Positions 55,898 through 63,073 of a stretch of 63,073 bases of DNA are shown here, in pieces (position 1 is the stretch's first letter; the number at the start of each line of letters is the position of its first letter). The notes under the pieces were generated by a model, which was not told the origin of the DNA, made no database searches, and worked only from the letters and a program-made list of their open reading frames with translations. Both the position numbers and the translations under genes were made by a program. This DNA is from Crocinitomicaceae bacterium. Its GTDB lineage: Bacteria; Bacteroidota; Bacteroidia; Flavobacteriales_D; Sanyastnellaceae. The stretch is taken from contig NZRP01000051.1 of the NCBI GenBank assembly GCA_002693775.1, positions 18,284-81,356 on the forward strand. The letters run 5' to 3'.

Positions 55898-55918
55898 AAT
55901 TAGAACTAAACTGAACTT

Positions 55919-58033
55919 ATGCGCAATATTATTTTTCTCATCGCTATTACTACTCTAATTTCTTGTGGAGAATCTTACATGAATTCAAATAATAAATACC
56001 CCCATTCTAAAATTGTTGATCAAGTTGATACTCTTTGGGGTGTTGTGGTTTCTGATCCATATAGATGGCTTGAGGATGATAGGGACCCAGAGGTTGAGCA
56101 GTGGGTTTTAGAGCAAAACATTGTCACGCGCAACCACCTTGATTCAATCCCTCTTAGAATCGAGCTTAAGAAGAGGTATGAGGAACTATACAATTATGAA
56201 AAGGTGGGAATGCCTAGAAGTATTGGGGGTAGGTACTTCGTTAGTAGAAACGACGGACTTCAGAACCAGAGTGTTGTTTACGTTAAGCAAGGCCTTAATG
56301 GCGATGAGTCAGTATTTTTAGATCCCAATATATTAAGTGAAGATGGAACTGTAACTGCGCATTTAGGGGGTGCGTCTAAGGACGGTAAATACGTTGTTGT
56401 TGTTAGAAATGAAGCGGGTTCTGATTGGCAACAGTTTAGGATTTTAAATGTTGCAACGGGTGAGGAGTTAAATGATAAGCTTGATTGGGTGAAATTCAGT
56501 GGGGCAAGTTGGTTAGGGAATGGATTTTTCTATAGCAGATACCCAGCTCCAGAAGGAAGTGAGTTCAGTACTGAGAATACTTATCACAGTGTTTACTACC
56601 ACAGAATTGGCGATGACCAATCTAAAGATAGATTGGTGTTTAGAAATGATGATGAGCCAAATCGTTATCACTTTGTAAGTGTTACTGAGGATGAAAAGTT
56701 TATGATACTTAATTCGTCGACAGGAACAGATGGTAACTCAATACACGCTAAGCATTCTTCCTCATCGGATTCTCAATGGCAGGAGGTGGTTGGAGGGTTT
56801 AAGCACAGATCAAGTGTAGTTGGAGCTCACAATGGAATTATGTATCTACTAACAGATATTGATGCACCTAATTACAGGCTTATTGCAATTGATTCTGCTA
56901 ACGATATGAGTGATCAAAGTTTATGGGTCGAGGTTTTGCCAGAAGATGAGAATCTACTCGAATCGGTCTCTATTGCCGGAGGGTCAGTTTTCGCTAAGTA
57001 CCTTAGAAATGCATGTAACACAGTAGTTCGCTATGACATGGATGGTTCTAATCCTATCGAAATTGAGTTGCCTGGAGAAGTAGGTTCTGTTGGAGGCTTT
57101 GACGGTAAATATGACGCAAATGAGGTGTTCTTTGCCTTTACATCATTTACTCATCCTACTAGTATTTACAGGTATGATTTGGCCTCTGGAAAAAGTGAGT
57201 TGTACGCAGAACCTACTGTTGATTTTGTGCAAGCTGATTTTGTAACTAAGCAGGTTTGGTATTCATCAAAAGATGGTACATCAATTCCAATGTTTATTGT
57301 ACATCAAAAAGGCTTGGAATTAAACGGTCTGAACCCAACACTTCTTTATGCATATGGAGGTTTTAACATCAGTTTGACACCAAGCTTTAGCGCGTCTGAA
57401 ATTGTCTTTTTAGAACGAGGTGGAGTTTATGCAATGCCTAATTTGAGAGGTGGTGGAGAATTTGGAGAAAGCTGGCATGAGGCTGGAATGCTATTAAAAA
57501 AACAAAATGTATTTGATGATTTTATTGCAGCAGCTGAATACTTAGTTGATGTAGGGTATACTTCCTCGGAAAAGCTTGCAATTGAAGGTAGATCTAACGG
57601 TGGTCTTTTAATTGGCGCTGTAATGACGCAGAGACCAGATTTGGCAAAGGTTGCCCTCCCTGGAGTAGGTGTTATGGATATGCTTAGATACCACAAGTTC
57701 ACAATAGGATGGGGGTGGATCCCAGAATACGGTTGTGCTGATAGTTCTGAGGTGCATTTTAAGAATCTCTATGGATTTTCACCAGTTCACAACATTGAAG
57801 ACGGTGTCAAGTATCCTAGTACAATGGTTACTACTTCAGATCACGACGACAGAGTAGTACCAGCTCACTCTTTTAAATACACTGCAAGGCTTCAAGCTGC
57901 TCATGCTGGAGATAATCCTGTCCTAATTAGAATTGAAGTGAATGCTGGCCACGGAGCAGGTAAGCCTACTTCTATGATCATAAATGAAGAAGTAGATAAG
58001 TGGGCTTTCCTTTTAAGCCAAGTAGGAGAGTAG
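55919..58033 (+). CDS. Prolyl oligopeptidase (S9A), lipoprotein
   Basis: A 704-residue serine peptidase. A lipoprotein-type signal (ISC, Cys16) places it in the periplasm or outer membrane. The N-terminal PHSKIVDQVDTLWGVVVSDP opens the family; a seven-bladed propeller follows, then the alpha/beta hydrolase core with S559 in EGRSNGGLLIG, D644 in SDHDDRVV and H678 in NAGHGAG. It cleaves short peptides after proline. It is divergent from the propeller gene and convergent with plsC. Confidence 0.92.
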   Translation: MRNIIFLIAITTLISCGESYMNSNNKYPHSKIVDQVDTLWGVVVSDPYRWLEDDRDPEVEQWVLEQNIVTRNHLDSIPLRIELKKRYEELYNYEKVGMPRSIGGRYFVSRNDGLQNQSVVYVKQGLNGDESVFLDPNILSEDGTVTAHLGGASKDGKYVVVVRNEAGSDWQQFRILNVATGEELNDKLDWVKFSGASWLGNGFFYSRYPAPEGSEFSTENTYHSVYYHRIGDDQSKDRLVFRNDDEPNRYHFVSVTEDEKFMILNSSTGTDGNSIHAKHSSSSDSQWQEVVGGFKHRSSVVGAHNGIMYLLTDIDAPNYRLIAIDSANDMSDQSLWVEVLPEDENLLESVSIAGGSVFAKYLRNACNTVVRYDMDGSNPIEIELPGEVGSVGGFDGKYDANEVFFAFTSFTHPTSIYRYDLASGKSELYAEPTVDFVQADFVTKQVWYSSKDGTSIPMFIVHQKGLELNGLNPTLLYAYGGFNISLTPSFSASEIVFLERGGVYAMPNLRGGGEFGESWHEAGMLLKKQNVFDDFIAAAEYLVDVGYTSSEKLAIEGRSNGGLLIGAVMTQRPDLAKVALPGVGVMDMLRYHKFTIGWGWIPEYGCADSSEVHFKNLYGFSPVHNIEDGVKYPSTMVTTSDHDDRVVPAHSFKYTARLQAAHAGDNPVLIRIEVNAGHGAGKPTSMIINEEVDKWAFLLSQVGE

Positions 58034-58038
58034 TAGTG

Positions 58039-58806
58039 CTATTTTTTTACTAAGTCTCTTAATCTATAACTCTCATTTTGAGTCCAGTTTCTAACGTCCT
58101 CTAACAATTTTTCTGCATCGTTTCCGCTGAAGCTAGGTCCAAAGCTTACGTGTATATTATTCTGTCTATTGCCAAAGTTTCTAAACGCGTGAGGAATAAA
58201 CCATTCTTTATTTACCCAATTGAGGTCGTCATTTTCAAATTCGATGGCTACTGGTGCAATTGGGAATCCATTTTCTGCACAAGTGTAGAACATGCCTTTG
58301 TGGAATGGAAGTAGATCGGGGCCTGGTCCTGTAGTTCCTTCAGGAAATATTATTACACCAAGTCCGTCTTCTAATCTTTCTTTTACAGCTACTCTAGTTG
58401 CTCTTCTGCTTTCTTTTTTGTCCCTCATAACCCAAATTGTTCCAAGTAGTGTTGCTCCAATTCCAATAAGAGGCCAAGATTTAGTTTCGTGTCTTGCGAC
58501 AAATACAGCAGGAAAAGAAACAGGAAGAACAACTGCGTCAATATATGACCTATGATTTCCCATTATTACATGTGCCTTTTCTGGGGACTTGCCATGCCAG
58601 TGTATTCTAATACCAGCAATAATGTGAAGCCCTCTGATGAATAAGTTGAAAAAGCTGTGAGCTAAAGCCATTCTAGCCTTATTGTTTCTCAAAGTCAGCT
58701 TTGAAATGACAACTACTATAATTAATAATACAAGATAGCAAATACCCCAAATTGCAAGTAAAATAAAGCGTAGCGTTGCTCTTGTGTTATTTATTATTTT
58801 TCTCAT
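58039..58806 (-). CDS. plsC: 1-acyl-sn-glycerol-3-phosphate acyltransferase
   Basis: A 255-residue inner-membrane acyltransferase with an N-terminal double helix, the HX4D catalytic motif in GNHRSYIDAVV, and FPEGTTGPG for glycerophosphate binding. It makes phosphatidate from lysophosphatidate. I chose ATG at 58806, whose overlap with the upstream stop is ATGA (58803-58806); a TTG at 58818 would add four residues. Substrate could be another acyl acceptor, as the family is broad. Confidence 0.9.
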   Translation of the reverse strand: MRKIINNTRATLRFILLAIWGICYLVLLIIVVVISKLTLRNNKARMALAHSFFNLFIRGLHIIAGIRIHWHGKSPEKAHVIMGNHRSYIDAVVLPVSFPAVFVARHETKSWPLIGIGATLLGTIWVMRDKKESRRATRVAVKERLEDGLGVIIFPEGTTGPGPDLLPFHKGMFYTCAENGFPIAPVAIEFENDDLNWVNKEWFIPHAFRNFGNRQNNIHVSFGPSFSGNDAEKLLEDVRNWTQNESYRLRDLVKK

Positions 58807-59696
58807 AAGGTCTCGCAATTTAAGTCTAGTTTACTCAGTGCTTTTAAAAACTTTTTATGAGGGTATGTTTTAATCGTTAATAATTCTCCAGATCTCTGGT
58901 TTTTAAACCTTATATAAATGCATGAAAGGAATAGTCCAGAGCCTTTATATCTCTTCTCAGAACTATATATTGGGTCGCCTACAACTGGGTATCCAACACT
59001 TTGTAAATGAACTCTAATTTGATGTTTTCTCCCAGTTATAGGTACAGCTTTTATAAGTGAAACTGTTCCGTGAATCGGCCAGTTAATTTCGCCCAATTTT
59101 TCAACTTTAGTAAGCGAATTTTTCGCATTAATTTTTGTAGAAATTTGGTGAATGTGAGTAGGAAAATTTCCACAAACTAGCGCTATGTATTCTTTGTGAA
59201 TTTTACGTTCTTCGAATGCCTTACAAAGCCAATTTGAGGATGTGATGTTTTTGTAAAATATGACTATCCCGTGGGTGTCTTTGTCAAGTCTATGAGCAGG
59301 GTATATGTCACTGTTTTTTAGCTGATTTCTTACTATGTTTTCAAGTGTAGATGTACTGTTTCCATTTGTGTTTATGCCTGGAGGTTTTACAACAGCTAAT
59401 ATGTCATGATCTTCATGTAAAATTTTAATTTTATGGTTTAGTTTAAGCTCAGTTTTTGTCAGTTTTAGAGTATTGTGTTTTTGAGGTAAAAGTTCAATCT
59501 CATCTCCTATTAAAACCCAAGTGGAATTAGTACTCAATTTTCCGTTAACTTTCACCCTTTTTTCGAGAATTGCTTTTTTAAGTGATTTTCGACTTGGTAG
59601 TTCTGTAAACTGAAATATTCCAGCTTCCTGAAGTCTCTTTTTGAGAGCTTTTTTATCACCGTGTTTCCACTCTTTAATTTGAACGATTCTACTCAC
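58803..59696 (-). CDS. RluA-family pseudouridine synthase
   Basis: A 297-residue enzyme isomerising uridine in rRNA or tRNA. An N-terminal S4-like RNA-binding segment (SRKSLKKAILEKRVKVNG) precedes the catalytic motif HRLDKDTHG with the nucleophile D138; the family more often has TSG at this point. A late GRKHQIRVHLQSVGYPVVGDP is the second signature. Exact target site is not predictable. It is followed by plsC with an ATGA overlap. Confidence 0.9.
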   Translation of the reverse strand: MSRIVQIKEWKHGDKKALKKRLQEAGIFQFTELPSRKSLKKAILEKRVKVNGKLSTNSTWVLIGDEIELLPQKHNTLKLTKTELKLNHKIKILHEDHDILAVVKPPGINTNGNSTSTLENIVRNQLKNSDIYPAHRLDKDTHGIVIFYKNITSSNWLCKAFEERKIHKEYIALVCGNFPTHIHQISTKINAKNSLTKVEKLGEINWPIHGTVSLIKAVPITGRKHQIRVHLQSVGYPVVGDPIYSSEKRYKGSGLFLSCIYIRFKNQRSGELLTIKTYPHKKFLKALSKLDLNCETL

Positions 59697-60004
59697 TTGA
59701 TCTTTGAAAAATGCAGAAATTCTATGTTCTGTTATTTAGAATTACCTCAAAATTACCCACTAAACCAATAGGGTTGGTGAGAATTTTTATTCAATCAGTC
59801 GATTATTTTACTTGTTCAATCGCTAAAGTGACACAATAATCACATCTCATAACTTATTGATAATCAGTTCTTGTACACTTTATCACGCGCAAGGCACCTG
59901 AAAGTTAGTCGTAATTTTAGCTTAATTCGTCGATTATAATAGGTGTTTAGCCGTTATAATCTGGCTGTTTATCTGTATATTTCGGCATAACCATAAATAA
60001 TCTC
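59697..60004. other. 308-base non-coding interval
   Basis: A+T-rich divergent intergenic region between the pseudouridine synthase and the giant repeat protein. It contains an exact TAnnTTTG-type box on the minus strand (59748-59755) and a 7-of-8 match TATATTTC at 59976-59983 on the plus strand. The nonamer GTCGATTAT occurs at 59798 and 59929. I see no tRNA, strong hairpin or open reading frame. Confidence 0.6.
59748..59755 (-). promoter_or_regulatory. Putative -7 box for the pseudouridine synthase/plsC unit
   Basis: Read on the minus strand this is TAATTTTG, an exact TAnnTTTG match, 51 bases before the start at 59696. No convincing -33 TTG was found. Confidence 0.35.
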
Positions 60005-63000
60005 ATGAGTCGCATCATTTTATTTCTAATCCTTAGCTTGTCAACAACTCAGTTGTTTGGCCAATCGGATATCCTAGGTTGTACAATTTCTGTTGCATGT
60101 AATTACAATCCGGAAGCAACAATTAACGACGGTAGTTGTGATTTTGTTTCGTGTTACCAACTCGGTTGTACTGATCCATCAGCATGTAACTTCGACATTT
60201 CTGCTGCAATCAACGACGGTAGTTGTGATTACATCTCGTGTTTAGAACAAGGTTGTATGAACTCTTCAGCATGTAACTATAACTCAGCTGCAGAGGTTGA
60301 TGATGGATCATGTGAATATCTTTCTTGCGCCGGCTGTACTGATGTTGCGGCGCCTAATTATGATGAAAATGCAACCATTGACGATGGCTCTTGTGAGTCG
60401 ATTCTAGGTTGTTTGGCACCAGAAGCCTGTAACTACAATCCCTTAGCAACTGAAGATGATGGTAGCTGTGACTACACATCTTGTCTAGTTCTTGGATGTA
60501 TGGATGATGCAGCTTGTAACTTCAATGCTGATGCTACAGCAAGTGATGGCTCTTGTGAATACGCTCAAGACGGATACGATTGCGACGGTAACTGTCTTCA
60601 AGATGCAGATTCTGATGGTGTTTGTGACCAGTTTGAAGTTCTAGGATGTGATGATGTCAATGCGACCAACTACTCTTCACAGGCAACTGAGAACGACGGT
60701 ACATGTACTTACCCAGTCCCTGGATGTACGAACTTTGAGGCTTGTAATTACGATGCAGATGCGGATGTTGATGACGGATCTTGTGAGTTTACTTCTTGTT
60801 CGGGATGTACTTCACTTGATGCTTGTAACTATGATTCTGAAGCGGTTTACTCAGATGGTTCATGTACATATCCTGAGTTTGGATATGATTGTGATGGGAA
60901 CTGCTTGACAGATACTGATGGTGATGGTGTTTGTGATCAGTTTGAGATAATTGGATGTATTGATGATATGGCATGTAATTTCTCCGAGGAAGCTACTGAT
61001 GCTGGTTCTTGCTCATACCCTCTTTTAAACTATGATTGTGAAGGAAACAATCTTCAGCCAATTTTTACCACTTTAATTGAGGATATTGTTGTTCAAGGAT
61101 CAGCAGTAGTTGATATTGAAGATGTTTTAATTGAAGCAATAGTTTCTCCATACGCTCCTCCATTTGAATCTCAATTTAACTCCCAGGATTGTTATTTTGA
61201 TAATTCAGATGTTATTGTTGAAGTTGCAGGTGAATTTGTAATAAGCGGAAATTGTGAGCACGATTACACGCTATTCCGATCATGGACGGCAACGGATTGT
61301 GCTGGATATCAATCTACTATCAACCAAATTGTAACGGTTGTTGATACAATTCCACCGGTATTGATTCTGCCAAATGATATATCTATTTCTTGTGATTTAG
61401 TAGATGGAGCCGAACTAGGTAATGCATCCGGCACAGATGATTGTGGTGAGGTTACAATAACAGTTCAGGAAAGTATCGTTGAAGGATCGTGTAACGGTTC
61501 ATATGAAATACATAGAACTTTTACCGCTGAGGATCCTTGTCTAAACTCAACTACTGGTGTTCAAATTGTAACGGTAGTTGACGATATAGCGCCTGTAATT
61601 ACTCCTCCTGCGGATTTTACAATTGAATGTTCTGATGCAATTCAATTAGCACCAGCTACCGCTACAGACAATTGTGGTTCATTTACAATTTCTTCTACAG
61701 AGACTATAATTCCTGGAGATGCTGAAGGAAACTATATTATAGCTAGAACATTCATGGCTATTGATGATTGTGGTAACATGAGCACTGCAAATCAAACAAT
61801 AACTGTTGAAGACACTACCGCTCCATCTTTGAGTATACCTGCTGACTATACTGCTGAGTGTTCTGATCAATTAATATTATCAGATGCTTATGCAAGTGAC
61901 TTCTGTGGAGAGGTTATTATTACTATATCAGAAGAAATTATTGAAGGTACTGCATTAGGTAATTATACATTAATTAGAACATTTACAGCTACGGATGATG
62001 CAGGAAATTCAACTACTGATAGTCAGACTATTAATGTAATTGATACTACACCACCATCAATATTGGCTCCATCAAATTTTACAGTTGAATGTGACGAGTT
62101 TATGCGTTTAGACGATCCGCTTGCTTCAGATGATTGTAGTGATGTTACAATTTTTAGTACAGATGAAATAATTCCTGGTTCATCTGCAGGTAATTATACT
62201 GTTATCAGAACATTTATTGCCGTTGATGATTCTGGAAATGAGAGCTACGAAGCGATTCAAACGATTAATGTAGTCGATACTTCCGCTCCTGAGCTAACCA
62301 TTCCTGAAAATTTAGTTGTTGAATGTGACCAAGAAATCGTTTTTGAGGAAGCCACTGCGGTTGATAATTGTGGTGAGTCTTCCATTACTCTATATGAACA
62401 AATTATACCAGGTCCCAACGATAATACTTACACTATCTTCCGTGAGTTCACTGCTACTGATGATGCTGGAAACTCAACAATATCTATCCAGGAGATTCAA
62501 GTTATAGATTCTACAGCTCCAATAGCTACAAACATTCCTGCAGACTTTGAAGGAACCTGTAATTCGATACCAGACGCTACTTCTGCTCCCACATTTACAG
62601 ATAACTGTTCTGAAGTATATGTGGACTATGCAGAAGTCATAATAGAAGGATCATGTTCAGGAGACTACACCCTTCAAAGAATCTGGTCTGCTACTGATGA
62701 TTCTGGTAATGAAACTATTGTATCTCAATCAATTTTAGTTTCGGATACTGAAGCTCCAGTATTTGTGCCTCTTGCAGATCTTTCATATAGTTGTTCGGAT
62801 AATTTATCACTCCCAGAACCAACACTTGTATCTGGATGTTCTGAAGAAGTCATAACAGTTCAACAGACTATAATTCCAGGTAATTGTAACCACTCATATG
62901 CAATTGTTCGAACTTTTACAGCTACTGATGACTGTGGTAATTCTTCTCAGTATGTGCATTCGACCACTATTTTCGACACGACTGCACCAGAGTTCACTTC

Positions 63001-63073
63001 TGTTCCTTCTGACTACACAGCAGAGTGTTCTGACGAGCACCCAATGGATGACGCTACAGCTACAGACAACTGT
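60005..63073 (+). CDS. Giant secreted mosaic protein: cysteine modules plus HYR-like repeats (3' truncated)
   Basis: The frame opens at ATG 60005 (MSRIILFLILSLSTTQLFGQ, a signal peptide) and stays open for 1023 codons to the window end. Residues 24-350 hold ten cysteine modules of the GCTDPSACNFDxSAAINDGSC type, two of which carry a GYDCDGNCL then DxDxDGVCDQFE calcium-binding-like insert. After a linker, HYR-like repeats of 77-79 residues run to the end, each with a DTxAP boundary, a C-containing first strand, ATDNCG, and GNYTLxRTFTATDDxGNS. Likely a very long surface or matrix protein exported by T9SS; the sorting domain should lie outside the window. It shares the cysteine module with the metalloprotease at 46044. 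Confidence 0.85.
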   Translation, partial: MSRIILFLILSLSTTQLFGQSDILGCTISVACNYNPEATINDGSCDFVSCYQLGCTDPSACNFDISAAINDGSCDYISCLEQGCMNSSACNYNSAAEVDDGSCEYLSCAGCTDVAAPNYDENATIDDGSCESILGCLAPEACNYNPLATEDDGSCDYTSCLVLGCMDDAACNFNADATASDGSCEYAQDGYDCDGNCLQDADSDGVCDQFEVLGCDDVNATNYSSQATENDGTCTYPVPGCTNFEACNYDADADVDDGSCEFTSCSGCTSLDACNYDSEAVYSDGSCTYPEFGYDCDGNCLTDTDGDGVCDQFEIIGCIDDMACNFSEEATDAGSCSYPLLNYDCEGNNLQPIFTTLIEDIVVQGSAVVDIEDVLIEAIVSPYAPPFESQFNSQDCYFDNSDVIVEVAGEFVISGNCEHDYTLFRSWTATDCAGYQSTINQIVTVVDTIPPVLILPNDISISCDLVDGAELGNASGTDDCGEVTITVQESIVEGSCNGSYEIHRTFTAEDPCLNSTTGVQIVTVVDDIAPVITPPADFTIECSDAIQLAPATATDNCGSFTISSTETIIPGDAEGNYIIARTFMAIDDCGNMSTANQTITVEDTTAPSLSIPADYTAECSDQLILSDAYASDFCGEVIITISEEIIEGTALGNYTLIRTFTATDDAGNSTTDSQTINVIDTTPPSILAPSNFTVECDEFMRLDDPLASDDCSDVTIFSTDEIIPGSSAGNYTVIRTFIAVDDSGNESYEAIQTINVVDTSAPELTIPENLVVECDQEIVFEEATAVDNCGESSITLYEQIIPGPNDNTYTIFREFTATDDAGNSTISIQEIQVIDSTAPIATNIPADFEGTCNSIPDATSAPTFTDNCSEVYVDYAEVIIEGSCSGDYTLQRIWSATDDSGNETIVSQSILVSDTEAPVFVPLADLSYSCSDNLSLPEPTLVSGCSEEVITVQQTIIPGNCNHSYAIVRTFTATDDCGNSSQYVHSTTIFDTTAPEFTSVPSDYTAECSDEHPMDDATATDNC
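60074..61047 (+). repeat. Ten GCxxxxACNxxxxAxxDDGSC cysteine modules
   Basis: Ten copies, each about 27-50 residues depending on inserts, with three to five cysteines per copy. The fourth and seventh deviate (AAPNYD and NATNYS instead of ACN). Modules six and nine carry a near-identical insert including DGVCDQFE, showing duplication of a multi-module block. Confidence 0.9.
61343..63073 (+). repeat. HYR-like repeats, period 231-237 bp
   Basis: The boundary aspartate codon (DTxAP or variant) lies at 61343, 61580, 61811, 62042, 62276, 62507, 62744 and 62975. Intervals are 237, 231, 231, 234, 231, 237 and 231 bp, all multiples of three, so units of 77-79 residues. The series continues beyond the window. 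Confidence 0.9.

Noticed and set aside
59798-59936. Repeated GTCGATTAT (59798, 59929), with GTCGATTA also at 15634
   Set aside because: Three short A+T-type matches in intergenic DNA; too few and too short to call an operator without a genome-wide count.

Overview
The window looks like a chromosomal segment of a marine-type Bacteroidota, most likely order Flavobacteriales (Cryomorphaceae/Schleiferiaceae/Crocinitomicaceae-like). Grounds: many secreted proteins end in type IX secretion (T9SS) C-terminal sorting domains or a gliding-motility-associated C-terminus; Shine-Dalgarno sequences are mostly absent; Bacteroidota-type -7 boxes (TAnnTTTG) precede several genes; and a cysteine-rich GCTDxxACNxxxxAxxDDGSC module common in these marine lineages appears in two proteins. 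The taxonomy is inferred from gene content, not from a marker search. I saw no rRNA, tRNA, CRISPR array, insertion sequence or phage gene.

Layout. 1-2043 is the 3' part of a secreted adhesin-like protein with eleven tandem repeats, ten of them spaced exactly 147 bp apart. 2056-12155 is a heme supercluster: hemJ (+) converges on a minus-strand operon hemA > hemCD fusion > hemE > hemB > hemN, and a divergent plus-strand unit AraC-type regulator > hemH > hemL. Together these give every step from glutamyl-tRNA to protoheme. 12152-13848 holds small membrane proteins and a TonB-like periplasmic protein. 13881-15514 is an overlapping pair, class IV aminotransferase plus sulfotransferase. 15734-19345 is a copper/heme oxidation locus: an MbnP-like protein, an MbnH/MauG-like diheme protein, and a heme c domain fused to a PHM-type dicopper monooxygenase. 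19363-25568 (-) is a secreted operon of a beta-propeller/PKD protein, a CotH-type kinase and an esterase.

25616-38968 mixes a GreA-like factor, a glycosyltransferase, a lipase-like hydrolase, glycerol kinase, an MBOAT/SGNH acyl-transfer pair, a secreted EEP-family hydrolase, an outer-membrane-like protein, and a coupled typA > ATP-grasp > secreted metallophosphatase series. 39034-43340 is a MacAB-type ABC exporter with two permeases and an adaptor. 43352-45134 (-) is a cytochrome c/YceI/DUF5777 operon. 45176-48329 has two orphan small genes and a large reprolysin-type metalloprotease with a dockerin-like tail. 48351-52599 is a pyrimidine nucleoside salvage run (cdd, CNT transporter, deoA) followed by a nitroreductase. 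52603-59696 holds a patatin-like lipase, a propeller plus HTH-like pair, prolyl oligopeptidase, PlsC and an RluA-type pseudouridine synthase. 60005 to the end is the 5' part of a giant mosaic secreted protein.

How they work together: the heme cluster could supply the c-type hemes used by the MbnH-like protein, the heme c/PHM protein and the small lipoprotein cytochrome, although heme c maturation genes are not in view. The locus I would examine first is 15734-19345, which joins two families known from copper-dependent tryptophan oxidation to a complete PHM-type dicopper ligand set, with T9SS export signals on the MbnP-like and monooxygenase members. The second is the aminotransferase/sulfotransferase pair at 13881-15514.
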